Part shown: piece by piece, positions 33,800 to 44,770 of the stretch
How the letters are laid out: each line of letters begins with the position of its first letter
How positions within the stretch are numbered: position 1 is the first letter of the stretch
Origin: Cordilura impudica
Lineage: Eukaryota; Arthropoda; Insecta; Diptera; Scathophagidae
Assembly: GCA_963682025.1 (NCBI GenBank)
Contig: OY821517.1
Location: 20,584,048 to 20,648,047 of the forward strand
DNA length: 64,000 nt
Direction: 5' to 3'
Notes under the pieces: model-generated
Databases searched by the model: none
Seen by the model: the letters and a program-made list of their open reading frames with translations, nothing else
Told to the model about the DNA's origin: nothing
Translations under genes and position numbers: made by a program

Positions 33800-34520
33800 A
33801 TGTCATTGTGTCTCGGACAGTGTGGGAAGTGGCTCCATCCTGCTGAAACCAAATCTCAGCTCCGTTTTCAGGAACAGTACATAAAAAATTTTCTATCATA
33901 ACCTGATACCGTTGTCAATTTACGGTTACAGCACTTCCATCTTCAATTACGAAGAAGTAAGGCCCAATGATATTTTCAGATGTAATGCCACACCATACTG
34001 TATACCTAATGTAGAATTAGTGCTGATGAATGGCTCTTGGATTTTTAGAACCCCAGAAGCTACAGTTCTGCTTTTTAAAAAAGCCATTCAAATGAAAATG
34101 AACTTTATCGCTCATAATCAGATTTTCAATAAAGCTGAATTTAATCCTGCCAATTGTTGAAATTCAACTACAAAAATTTTAACGTTGCCGATGTTCTACG
34201 GGTTCAAATTTTTGCGCCAATTGCACCTTATATGGTAGTGACAGTAAATCATTTTTTACAACGCGTCGTAGTGAAGAACAAGACATTCATAGCTGAGCAA
34301 AAGGCCTTCCGGTCGATGTTTCTGGTGTTTCGTTAATACTTTGCTCTACGCTTTCAATATTTTACGTTATGCGAATTAAACGTGGTCTACCGCATCGAGG
34401 CAAATCTCTTATGGTGCCACGTTGGTGGTGATGATCAACTTAGTAACGAATTATTGCTTCAGAGGGCTTAATTCTGACGGTAAAAAGGCTACGATTTGTT
34501 CTTTCCGTTGAAATAATTGA
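33800..34520 (-). pseudogene. Mariner-type (DD34D) transposase pseudogene
   Basis: On the minus strand: 'RDLPRCGRPRLIRIT' (about 34425-34380), 'HFHLNGFFKKQNC' (about 34110-34075), 'GIQYGVALHLKISLG' corresponding to the WCGLTSEGIIGPYFF region (about 34010-33960), and 'NGAEIWFQQDGATSHTVRDT' (about 33870-33805) with the second catalytic Asp. The order and the QQDGA.SHT.R block are typical of mariner-like transposases of insects. Several frameshifts and stops. It ends directly against MITE M4, so the C-terminal third is missing. Confidence 0.75.
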
Positions 34521-34609
34521 TCGCTGATATAAATATGTATATATATTGATTCCTATAATTCCAAGTTGGAACAAAGGGCCGTAACGAAATTCTTCCGTCG
34601 GGATCTGTC

Positions 34610-36125
34610 CTGTTTCATTAGTCTTATCTCAGATCAGGTTTTTCCTGTTTCGTTAATTTCGGATTTTAGTTGCCTTCTCCAGGTGTAAGCGGGTCTACCT
34701 ATTCTTTTGCTGCCTGGATGATTCCAGTCAATTGCAATCTTTGATATATTATCATGGGGTCTTCTTAAAATATGGCCAACCCAGCTCCATTTCCTGTTTG
34801 CAATTTCCACTAGAATTGGTGTTTCGCCTGTTCTTTGCCAGAAGTCTCGGTTGGAAACTACGTTCGGCCAGAATATTCGCAATATTTTCCACAAGCAACG
34901 GTTAATAAAAACTTGAAGGGATTGTAAGTCAGTTGCAGTAGAGTTCCAGGACTCACATCCATATAACAGAGTAGAGCGAACTTTTGAAGAGAAAAGGCGG
35001 AACTTAGTTTTTGTGTGTATTTGTGGTGACTTCCATACTCTTTGTAATGCACCAAAGGACTGTTTTGCCGCCTGTATATGATACTTCCTAAGTAGCAAAA
35101 CGATTGCACATCCTCCAGTATATACATTCCTGCAGTACTAGGCTTGTTGAGTTGCCATACAAAGCTCTGATAAGGTCAATTAGCTCAGGTGGAATTCCCT
35201 TGCACCGAAGTGCGTGCCAAATTGCCTGATGGTGGATAGTAACGAATGCTTTGGCGAAGTCGATAAATAATAGATATAGTGGAGATCACCATTCCACCGA
35301 CTGCCCCACTATGATCCGTAGACTATTTATGTGATCGGTGCAAGATCGGTGTGGTCTGAACTCAGCCTGCTCCTGTCGAAGATCTGCTGAAATTGATGAC
35401 GACAGTCTAGCGTGGATTATTTTCGATATCACCTTATTAATCTTGAGTAAGTGAGTGATACCCCGCCAGTGTTTGCATTCACTATAATCCGTAGACTATT
35501 TATATGATCGGTGCAAGATCGGTGTGGTCTGAAACCAGCCTGCTCCTTTCGAAGATCTCCTGAAATTGATGATGACAGTCTAGTGTGGATTAATTTCGCT
35601 ATCACCTTATTAATCATGAGTAAGAGAGTGATACCCCGTCAGTGTTTGCATTCTGTTAAGTCTCGTTTCTTGGGTAGTTTGATTAGCACTCCTTTATTTA
35701 GTTCATCAGGAAGAGAGTGGGATGTCCAGAAGTCGTTGATAATAGATCTGATTATTTCAGCGCCAAGAATCGGATCAGCCTTAAGTAGTTCACGAGTGAT
35801 GTTGTCTACGCCTGGTACCTTGCCAGTCCTCAGCGTGAGTGTAGCATTGGCGATTTCGGTTTCGTCTGGGCAAATTGTACTTATATCGGATCAGATTTGA
35901 TGTGAAGTACAGTGACATTACCAGACCGTTGTAGGGCGCGGAACTGACAGTATGCCGGCATAATAGTCGGACCATATTGCCAGTTGGCACTCCACGGATG
36001 AGGTAGTTCCTCCTATCTGGTCTTTAAGGGGGTATGTGGTTGAACCGGCGTTCCTTGATATCTGCTTTGCAATTTTATAGAAATCTCTACTTCGGTGTGG
36101 ATATAGATAATAAAATAATGATACA
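34610..36125 (-). pseudogene. Non-LTR retrotransposon pol pseudogene with internal duplication
   Basis: Minus-strand blocks: 'RDFYKIAKQISRNAGS' (about 36090), 'LAIWSDYYAGILS', 'VPGVDNITRELLKADPIL' (about 35815-35760), 'GYHSL.INKVIAKLIHTRL', 'KEQAGFRPHRSCTDHINSLRI' (about 35560-35500), 'FLLFIDFAKAFVTI' (about 35280-35240), then a C-terminal 154-codon open frame (35098-34634) with 'LLYGCESWNSTA', 'FINRCLWKILRIFWP' and 'WSWVGHILRRPHDNISK'. The catalytic YADD region is deleted. A 173-bp tandem duplication (35308-35653) repeats the FRPHRSC block and shifts frame. Dead copy; resembles pol proteins annotated as endonuclease-reverse transcriptase in invertebrates, clade not assigned. Confidence 0.75.
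35308..35653. repeat. 173-bp tandem duplication inside a LINE
   Basis: Unit 1 (35308-35480) and unit 2 (35481-35653) both start ACTAT(G/A)ATCCGTAGACTATTTAT and end CCAGTGTTTGCATTC / TCAGTGTTTGCATTC, with about a dozen differences. 173 is not a multiple of three, so the duplication also breaks the frame. Confidence 0.9.
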
Positions 36126-36376
36126 AATAACAAAATTCTATAATTCTGGCTCTTTGTTCAGTTGTGAATCTCTCCATTATTTATTATCAAGGTGTTATTT
36201 GTATAATCCAATAAAATAAAAAAAATTGTAAAAGAAAAAGTTTTTGAAAGTTTTAATTTTAAACCATAGTGTCTTTTGGCCCACCCTGTATAATATAATT
36301 TATTGCAATTATTCAATCTTGTTTAGAAGAAAATTTTTTTGGAGCGAGAGTTTCGAACATAAAGACAATTAGTATT

Positions 36377-36765
36377 TCTATTATTAATAGGTGGAGCGAT
36401 TTCTTGTGACTGATAATTTGTTCAACAGTATTCTCCCAATTTTGACCAAACGTAACTTATTTGCAAGGTATTTCTTCTCAGCTGTCCACCAGATTAACAA
36501 ATTTATAAATTTTTAAATTCTGTTTGAGTTATACTCATTTTAAGTTGCTACTAACACATACATAAAATTATACAATGCTGTGTGTATAAAATTTGTTAAT
36601 CTGTTTGCAAAAAAATGAGTTTACATTCTTCATTCCCAATAATAATTGTGTTGAATTGAAAAATTATGTTGGACATGGTATACCTTTAGGGTAATTAATT
36701 TATTAAATGGAAAAGTATAATTTCCTGGAATTTTCAATCGAATTTCCTGGGCTGGAATCTGCTAG
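36377..36765 (+). mobile_element. Helitron-like non-autonomous element, full length
   Basis: Plus-strand 5' TCTATTATTAATAGG and 3' TCGAATTTCCTGGGCTGGAA with CTGCTAG ending at 36765. The hairpin is weakened (CGAATTTCC). The interior holds 'agttgctactaacacatacataaaattataca'. The flanks (T and A) do not follow the A|T rule, unlike the other copies, so end positions may be a base or two off. Confidence 0.6.
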
Positions 36766-38467
36766 AAGAGTAATTTATTTATTTTAAACAAAAAAGAAAA
36801 TATTTTGTTGTTGTTTTTCTATTTCACAAAAATTTAAATTGTCCAATATCAATTGACAAACTGACTGTCGAGTAACTGTCATGGCATTGTCAACGCATAA
36901 ATGTCTATAAATAAATGTTTCTACAAATTTCAACATATTTACAAATAGAAAAACCACACACATAAATAACTGAAGTTGAAATGAATTTAAACAATGTTTA
37001 CGGCACAATATTGTACATGTTGATTAAGGCCAGTGAGTTCAAATATGCCTGTCTGTCTGTCTCTCTCTGTATATATGTGTGTGTGTGTAACAGCTGTCAT
37101 TAGCACAACTCATTAATAAGCGCTGACAGTTAGAATGCCTTTGATAACCATTTTGATGACTTTTTCTACATAAAACTTTCGGTCGTTTGTCGGTGTTGGC
37201 AACATTTGCCGCTGAACAAATTGGTACCAATCAAAAAAAAAAAAAAAAAAAAAAACATTAAGCTTAAACTTGTCATTGTACTCGTACTAAAACAATAAAA
37301 TACATAGAGAAATAAAATTAATATTTGCAAAATCATAAAAAATACGACAAGAGCAAAAACAACAAATGTACTAAATGGAAATAATAATGAATTAAAATAA
37401 ATACTGGTTGGTTTTCGCTGTCATGCCCCGATGACAGTTGACAAATTGCTTAAGTAAATAAGTAAACAGGATATTAAGGTAAATATTGTGGAAATAGATA
37501 ATAAAACTCAACAACAAACAACTGCCATTAGGAGGTGGTGTCTTTGACATTAACATACCTTAAACAAATAAAGAGCCAATTGATGATATTGACTTAAAAA
37601 CAGAAAAAAGAAAAATAAAAAAAATTAATAAATAGATAATTGTTAAGTTGTTAAAATTCAGTTCTCTACATAAATTTGATAAAATTATTATATCCTTTTT
37701 AAAAAACAAAAGAAAATTTCTTTCCACCCAACTAATTTTACAAATTTTTTTTTCTTTTATCAGCGAATGTCTGTTAAAGCTCTTGTTGTTCTCCTTCATT
37801 TACTTCCTAATGTTGATTATAATTCCGTTGCGTTTCCTTGTGTTGTTTTTTTTTTTTTTTTTATTATTATTCCATATTTTTATTTCGGTAATGGTTCTTA
37901 ATAGGCTTTTTGTAGTATCACACGCACCAATTATTGTATTATTACGTTCTCAAAATATTCTTGGTTATTTCCTTTTGTATAGGGAGCCAATCATGTTATA
38001 ATATTACCAAAAAGCTTTGTGTGCTTTCTATATTATTTATAAAATTGACCCAAACAATGTTGTGTGTGGGTGTGTGTGTTTCTTTAGTTCAAATTCTTTT
38101 CTTTTTGTGAAAACTATCATCATATCCGTTTCTTGATAGTAGGATTCTAAGCGAGCACAATATCGCTAGAGCGGCTATTAAATGAAATTATCTTATAAAA
38201 GCCTACATCCAAAAAATTTTTTATACAATTATTTCGTGGAGACTTATATTCAATTAGGGGTGTTTTTTTTTTTTTTGGAAATCATTTTTCATATTTTTTA
38301 TATGATTAAGCTAGAAAAAAAAATTAGGTTTCCTAATATAAGTTTGTTTTGGATTTGAAGTGTAGGTCGTTAAGAACAAAGTGTTTTATTTTGCAATTTA
38401 ATAAACTTGGCATAGTTCAGTGAATTGAGAAAACAGTACAACATGAACAAACCATAAATTTTTTTTT
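36766..38467. other. AT-rich sequence without recognised gene
   Basis: No coding similarity. Contains a CTGTCTGTCTCTCTCTGTATATATGTGTGTGTGT mixed microsatellite near 37050-37088, an A22 run near 37229-37254 and a T18 run near 37848-37861. Confidence 0.45.
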
Positions 38468-38645
38468 AGTTTTCAGAAAGCCTTCAACTCTATAAAAATA
38501 ATCACAATGTGGGAAATACTAAAAACCACAATTTTTGTAAACTTTATCAAGGTCATGTACAACAACACCATACTTCAGTTCGCCATAATGGTATGATCAG
38601 GAAATCCATCAAGACAAGTAGAGTTCGCCACCATTTTAAAGGGTT
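38468..38645 (+). pseudogene. Short LINE reverse-transcriptase fragment
   Basis: The frame from 38470 reads FQKAFNSIKIITMWEILKTT then FVNFIKVMYNNTILQFAIMV, the segment of a LINE RT after the first catalytic Asp (DFEKAFDSI...MYNN). The Asp before Q/E is not preserved. It is cut near 38645 by a sequence starting CAGGGCCCGCCCTAGG that resembles a hAT terminus. Confidence 0.6.
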
Positions 38646-39148
38646 TATACAGGGCCCGCCCTAGGGTTGAGCCAGTAAGGCCATGACTCGGGGCGACTGG
38701 CAGATTGGGACGCAATATATGTAATATGTAAAAGAAATTGGTAAATAATGATGAAATTGCAAAAAAAAAAAATATTTTCTTTTTTGTTCGTTATTTAAAG
38801 CAAATTCATATTTATCACAAAGTAGGCTTTGCATTGTTCAATATTTGAAACTTTTTTTGGAATTCAATGGAATAACTAAATAAACAATGACCACTTTTGA
38901 TGTGTAAACATCTAAATTTCTATTTCAAAATACAATCACAAAAACAGCGTAACATGTGGCACGTAAGACAAAATCGGTGCGACTTATGGTTGTAGTGTTG
39001 AAAAAATTTTAATATGCAAATACCTGTTTGAAAACGAAAAATGAAAAAAGAAAAATAAAAAATGAAAAATGAAAAAGAAAAATGAAAAATAAAAAATTAA
39101 AAATTAAAAATAAAAAATGAAAAATGAAGAATATAAAATGAAAAATAA

Positions 39149-39912
39149 AAACAAGTAAGAAAATTATAGTCGGTCTAGACCGACCATACTATACCCTATA
39201 CCATGGTTTAGAAACCCTATCTCTTCGGTCCAACTAACTGGATTTAGAAAATAAGCACAAACCAAATTTGAGTGGCATTGTTAATAATTTTTTTGGCTGC
39301 AGATATGAAAAAGTTCATATCGGATGCTATATTTATATGTAGACTAAGTCAAAAAATGGACCATATTTGGTAAGGTCACTTATATTTTGAAAATATTTAC
39401 ACAAATCAAATTTGAGAAAAATCTGTTTTTGGTTTTTTTGATAGATTTAAGTGAAGATCGGGAAGCAGCTCTATATGGGGCCTATGACTAAGAATTGTCT
39501 AAAGGGGATTATTTTTGGACTACTGATTAATGGATACAATAAACACATACAATCCCAATTTTACTAAGATCTATCTTATGTCAATTTATGTCGATTTCAT
39601 AGGGGTCATTTGTATGGGGACTAGGTCTGAGCATGGACCGATTTTCACCAATTTCTACAGTGTTTATTCTATGGCTGATAAAAGCTTACATACCAAATTT
39701 CATCGAAATATGTTCATATTTGCGACCTGTAGTTTGATTACAAACTTTACATGGACACACAGACGGACGGACGGACATCGTTGAAACGACTCAGAAAGTG
39801 ATTCTGAGCCGATCGGTATAATAAAAGATGGGTCTAGGTCAAATATTTTTGGTAGTTACAAACAGCAGCGCTAAGTCATTATACCTAAACCACATAGTGG
39901 TATGGGGTATTA
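39149..39912 (-). mobile_element. DINE-1-like element (copy F), nested in the heptamer array
   Basis: Starts AACAAGTAAGAAAATTATAG with GTCGGTCTAGACCGAC and ends ACCACATAGTGGTATGGGGTA. Array sequence (AAAAATGAAAAATAAAAA) flanks both sides, so it inserted into the array. Its 5' hairpin is intact; about 40 bp of the middle is deleted. Confidence 0.85.
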
Positions 39913-39954
39913 TGACAAATTAAAATGGAAAATAAAAAATGAGAAATGAAAAAT

Positions 39955-41515
39955 GAATAATGAAAAATAAAAAATTAAAAATTAAAAATTAAAAATTAAA
40001 AATTAAAAATTAAAAATTAAAAATTAAAAATTAAAAATTAAAAATTAAAAATTAAAAATTAAAAATTAAAAATTAAAAATTAAAAATTAAAAATTAAAAA
40101 TTAAAAATTAAAAATTAAAAATTAAAAATTAAAAATTAAAAATTAAAAATTAAAAATTAAAAATTAAAAATTAAAAATTAAAAATTAAAAATTAAAAATT
40201 AAAAATTAAAAATTAAAAATTAAAAATTAAAAATTAAAAATTAAAAATTAAAAATTAAAAATTAAAAATTAAAAATTAAAAATTAAAAATTAAAAATTAA
40301 AAATTAAAAATTAAAAATTAAAAATTAAAAATTAAAAATTAAAAATTAAAAATTAAAAATTAAAAATTAAAAATTAAAAATTAAAAATTAAAAATTAAAA
40401 TTAAAAATTAAAAATTAAAAATTAAAAATTAAAAATTAAAAATTAAAAATTAAAAATTAAAAATTAAAAATTAAAAATTAAAAATTAAAAATTAAAAATT
40501 AAAAATTAAAAATTAAAAATTAAAAATTAAAAATTAAAAATTAAAAATTAAAAATTAAAAATTAAAAATTAAAAATTAAAAATTAAAAAATTAAAAATTA
40601 AAAATTAAAAATTAAAAATTAAAAATTAAAAATTAAAAATTAAAAATTAAAAATTAAAAATTAAAAATTAAAAATTAAAAATTAAAATTAAAAATTAAAA
40701 ATTAAAAATTAAAAATTAAAAATTAAAAATTAAAAATTAAAAATTAAAAATTAAAAATTAAAAATTAAAAATTAAAAATTAAAAATTAAAAATTAAAAAT
40801 TAAAAATTAAAAATTAAAAATTAAAAATTAAAAATTAAAAATTAAAAATTAAAAATTAAAAATTAAAAATTAAAAATTAAAAATTAAAAATTAAAAATTA
40901 AAAATTAAAAATTAAAAATTAAAAATTAAAAATTAAAAATTAAAAATTAAAAATTAAAAATTAAAAATTAAAAATTAAAAATTAAAAATTAAAAATTAAA
41001 AATTAAAAATTAAAAATTAAAAATTAAAAATTAAAAATTAAAAATTAAAAATTAAAAATTAAAATTAAAAATTAAAAATTAAAAATTAAAAATTAAAAAT
41101 TAAAAATTAAAAATTAAAAATTAAAAATTAAAAATTAAAAATTAAAAAATTAAAAATTAAAAATTAAAAATTAAAAATTAAAAATTAAAAATTAAAAATT
41201 AAAAATTAAAAATTAAAAATTAAAAATTAAAAATTAAAAATTAAAAATTAAAAATTAAAAATTAAAAATTAAAAATTAAAAATTAAAAATTAAAAATTAA
41301 AAATTAAAAATTAAAAATTAAAAATTAAAAATTAAAAATTAAAAATTAAAAATTAAAAATTAAAAATTAAAAATTAAAATTAAAAATTAAAAATTAAAAA
41401 TTAAAAATTAAAAATTAAAAATTAAAAATTAAAAATTAAAAATTAAAAATTAAAAATTAAAAATTAAAAATTAAAAATTAAAAATTAAAAATTAAAAATT
41501 AAAAATTAAAAATGA
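39955..41515. repeat. 1.5-kb heptanucleotide satellite (AAAAATT)n
   Basis: About 220 units of AAAAATT in a row, almost without substitution. The only breaks are single-base length changes: 6-bp units near 40399, 40685, 41061 and 41378 and 8-bp units near 40587 and 41146. Both flanks grade into related AAAAATG/AAAAATA heptamers, showing the array grew from one register of a mixed minisatellite. Confidence 0.95.
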
Positions 41516-41690
41516 AAAATGAAAAATTAAAAATGATATATGAAATATGAAAAATTAAAAATGAAATGAAAAATGAAAAATGCACAATAAAAAAATTAAA
41601 AATAAAAAATAAAGAATGAAAAATAAAAAATGAAAAATGAAGAAGGAAAAGTTAAATATTAAAAATAAAAAATGAGAAATAAATTTTTTT
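41516..41690. repeat. Mixed heptamer minisatellite flank
   Basis: Irregular AAAAATG, AAAAATT and AAAAATA heptamers, as in M1; right shoulder of the pure array. Confidence 0.8.
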
Positions 41691-41868
41691 TTTTTTAGTA
41701 GTCTTTATTTACAATCTATCCATTCAAGGATAATAAGCAAATCTGATGAAATACAAATTAACATTAATTGATGCCCTCCAGTGAGAACATCAATATATTA
41801 CAATTAATAGATTTGACATTTTTAACAAAGGGAAAATTATAACTATATTTACAAAAAAATTTTTTTTT
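41683..41868 (-). mobile_element. 5'-truncated LINE 3' end with poly(A)
   Basis: A T15 run at 41683-41697 is followed by AGTAGTCTTTATTTACAATC, that is, on the minus strand GTAAATAAAGACTACT and poly(A): a polyadenylation signal placed just before an A tail. About 170 bp of unmatched 3' untranslated sequence precedes it. This is the footprint of a severely 5'-truncated retrotransposon insertion; which LINE is not known. Confidence 0.55.
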
Positions 41869-41877
41869 TTTTTGTTT

Positions 41878-42636
41878 ATTATATGACTTTGTGCTGCTGT
41901 TTGTAACAACCAAAAATATTTGACCTAGACCCATCTTTAATTATACCGATCGAATCAGAATCACTTTCTGAGTTGATTTAACAATGTCCGTCCGTCCGTC
42001 CGTCCGTCCGTCTGTGTGTCCATGTAAACCTTGTAATCAAACTGCAGGTCGCAAATATGAATATATTTTGATGAAATTTGGTATATAAGCTTTCATCGGC
42101 CATGGCATGAACGCTGTTGAAATTGGTGAGAATCGGTCCATGTTCAGACCTAGCCCCCATACAAATTACCCCTATGAAATCGACATAAATTGCCATAAGA
42201 TCCAAATTGTCATATAGATCTTACTCAAATTGGGTTTTGTATACGTTCATTACGTCCATTATTGAGTAGTCCAAAAATGATCCCTTTGGCCGCATATAGG
42301 GCTGCTTCCCGATCTTCACTTAAATCTATTAAAAAGCAAAAATATTGCACTGATTCTTCTCAGATATGGTTTGTATATATTTTTGCAAAATACAAGAGAC
42401 TTTTCCAAACATTATCAGGATCGGTCCATTTTTGGACCTAGTCCCCATATAGATATAGCATCCGATATGAACTTTTTCATATCTGCAGCCAAAAATATTA
42501 ATAAAAATCCCACTCAAATTTGGTTTTTGCTTATTTTCTATGTCCAGTTAGTTGGGCCTAAGAGATAGGGTTTCTAAACGCATGGTATAGGGTATCGTAT
42601 AGTCGGTCTAGACCGACTATAATTTTCTTGCTTGTT
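41878..42636 (+). mobile_element. DINE-1-like element (copy G), 5' end clipped
   Basis: Begins TATTATATGACTTTGTGCTG (the first ~20 bp with the hairpin are lost) and runs complete to GTCGGTCTAGACCGACTATA and TTTTCTTGCTTGTT. It has the CCGTCCGTCCGTCCGTCCG block at about 41990-42010. It is nearly identical to copy I at 45595-46376 along its whole length, so the two are recent relatives. Confidence 0.85.
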
Positions 42637-43868
42637 TTTTTTTTTTGTTTTGTTTTATTTTTCGCATTAGTTTAATTTTAATATATCCATTTTTTATTAA
42701 TTAGTTTCGAAACGGTAGATCAAGAATATGTTTCCGCTTCAGTCTTCGAATTTCTTCTGTATTATCAAGGAGGAAAATAGCTAAATAGTTTGCGCTGAAT
42801 CTATTTATTTCTTGTTTTACGTTTGGGATATATAGATCATTATGTATTGTTTTATTAGATACAAACCATTGTGCATTTATTATTGATCTTAGTGTTTTTG
42901 TTTGGTATCGTTGTAATATCTCAATGTTCGAATTACTTGTTGTTCCCCACAGCTGTATGCCATACGTCCAAACTGGTTTCAGAATAATTTTATATATATT
43001 GACCTTATTTTCAAGACTTAGCTGAGATTTTGGACCCAATAACGAATAGAGACGTCTGGTTTTTATTTTAAGATGTTCTTTTTTTGCTTTAATGTGGGGG
43101 ATCCATGTTAACCGCTTGTCAATATGTAAACCTAAATATTTAACGCTGTCTTTTTTGGAATTTCACTATTATTGATAAAAATGTTTGGACAGATACTTCT
43201 ACTTAGAGTGAATGCTACATGTACTGATTTTTCTGTATTGACTTTTATGTTCCATTTTTTCAACCAAATTTCAATTTCATTAACTTCTTTTTGCATGCGA
43301 TTAGACACTTCGACTGGACATGTGCTTGATGCTAATATTGCTGTGTCATCAGCATAGGTTGCAACTAAAATGCTACCAGTTATAGGCATATCTGAAGTGA
43401 AAATTGTGTAAAGAATTGGGCCTAGAACACTGCCCTGGGGTACCCCTGCTTGAATGTTATATAATTCCGAAGTTTCACTATTGACTTTTACATAAAAATA
43501 TCGATGGTTTAAGTATGATTTGAGCAATAGATAGAATGGAGTTGGAAGTAATTTTTTAAGTTTATACATTAAGCCGTTATGCCAAACTTTATCAAAGGCT
43601 TGTTGCACATCTAGAAAGGCTGCCGAACAATATTTTTTATTTTCCAATGTATCACTGATATAAGCAACGATACGATGACATTGCTCAGGGGTGCAATGTT
43701 TATGCCTGAAACCGAATTGGTACTCAGGAATGATGTTGTATTTTTCTAGTATTGGTGACAATCTACTCGTAATTATTCTCTCGAATATTTTGGAGAACGT
43801 AACCAATAAACTTATAGGTCTGTAAGATGATACAACGTTCTCTGGCTTATTTGGTTTAAAAAACGAAA
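42637..43868 (-). pseudogene. Jockey-clade LINE, RT and C-terminal region
   Basis: Minus strand, 3' end at the left with a T-rich run (42637-42660, the poly(A) tail). The frame from about 43868 reads NKPENVVSSYRPISLL, 'FGFRHKHCTPEQCHR', 'AAFLDVQQAFDKVWHNGL' (first catalytic Asp), 'GVPQGSVLGPILYTIF' and 'VATYADDTAILAS' (the catalytic YADD box intact), 'WLKKWNIKVNTEKS'. A frameshift near 43145 leads into a second frame, 43039-42701, with 'VWTYGIQLWGTTSNSN' and the usual Jockey C-terminus 'RRLKRKHILDL'. The 5' end is truncated at 43868, losing ORF1 and endonuclease. Only one frameshift, so a fairly recent insertion. Confidence 0.85.
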
Positions 43869-44010
43869 AATAAAAAATAAAAAATAAAAAATTAAAAATT
43901 AAAAATAAAAAATACAAAATAAAAAATAAAAAATGAAAGATAAAAAATGAAAATAAAAATAATAAAAAACGAAAAATTAAAAATGATAAAAAACGAAAAA
44001 TTAAAAATTA
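43869..44010. repeat. Heptamer minisatellite, right shoulder
   Basis: Irregular AAAAATA/AAAAATT/AAAAACG heptamers between the LINE's truncated 5' end and the right arm of MITE M6. Confidence 0.8.
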
Positions 44011-44494
44011 ACCGGTTCAAATAATAAATAAAAATAAATATTTTTACATTAGCGGAGCCCCTGCAGTTGATAAGTGATACATAGATGACGCTTTCTGTTT
44101 GATTTTAAAAAAAGTGCCGTAAAAAATCTTTAATTACTAGATGTTTACTCATCTCCCCTGTAATCGGACCCACATGCTTTTTTTTATTAAATTGTTCTGA
44201 TGACGAGAAATTAATTGTAACACAAATGTAGGTGCCGATGTCCCATACGTGACGCTTAATTCACGCAGACTTTAGGTCTTTTCTTTGCGTATGTTTTGGG
44301 CAAATACGCTTTTCAGCATAAAACTTTGGATGAAAACAAAGAAAGAGCAGATAACTCGGTAAATAACTAGATGTAAGTGATATTAAGAAGAACAGATGGC
44401 AGCATTACATGGACTGCTTTTGAACGCAACTTCTCAGAGCTAATCCTCTGCCCGACCAAAGAAACAGTAGCGTAGAACCGTCTTGCCAGACCCA

Positions 44495-44770
44495 AATTTG
44501 AATCTCTCCGTGACTGTGCGAGACTGCGTGACTATATTAAAATTACAGAAAAGTATATGGACCAAGTTTCAGATTGATTGAATGAGGGGAAATGGGTTTC
44601 AAATCACTCCGTGACTGTGCGTGACTATGCGTGACTGTGCGTGACTACCCCAAAATTAATCTATAGTCACAACAAGACTATGGACCAGGTTTCAGATCAA
44701 TTGGATAAGGGTGAGAGGGGTTGCCCCACGACAGACAGACAGATTGTTTTAAAAGAAAGAGTTTAAAAAT
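44495..44770 (-). repeat. Repeat family Z (copy 2), inverted
   Basis: Inverted match to 29040-29320: GTGACTGTGCGTGACTATGC repeats, 'tagtcacaacaagactatggaccaggtttcagat', and GGTTGCCCCACGACAGACAGACAG. Both half-units are present. Confidence 0.6.

Larger units (their letters stand above)
38899..44177 (+). mobile_element. M-family MITE expanded to 5.3 kb (M6 composite)
   Basis: The left end GATGTGTAAACATCT (38899-38913) with 'cacaatacaatcacaaaaacagcgtaac' and the right end ACTAGATGTTTACTCATCTC with CCCTGTAATCGGACCCACATG are the two ends of one M element. Sequence just inside the right end (about 43985-44130), 'ttaaccggttcaaataataaataaaa...ttagcggagcccctgcag', matches inverted 16200-16330 of the intact M1. 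Between the ends lie a heptamer array and nested DINE copies F and G, a LINE tail and a Jockey LINE. I infer a single MITE whose minisatellite grew and then received four insertions. Confidence 0.65.

Noticed and set aside
37648..38001. 117-codon frame rich in Phe, Leu and Ile, looking like a membrane protein
   Set aside because: Composition follows from T-rich DNA including a T18 run; no conserved motif, and similar frames occur throughout AT-rich intergenic DNA.
38648..38898. CAGGGCCCGCCCTAGGGTTG...CGGGGCG as a separate hAT element
   Set aside because: Only one hAT-like end is visible before the MITE at 38899; mentioned as a neighbour but not listed as an element.
39530..39784. Recurrent 60-80-codon frames (…YVDFIGVICMGTRSEHGPI…, …TWTHRRTDGRTDG…, …GCRYEKVHIGCYIYMGTRSKNGPI…) also at 8833, 17695, 28203, 41978, 42329, 45695, 46067, 55892, 56273
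   Set aside because: They recur only because they lie in DINE-1-like copies; they exist in whichever orientation the repeat has, end in the GGAC tetramer block and have no homologue outside the repeat.
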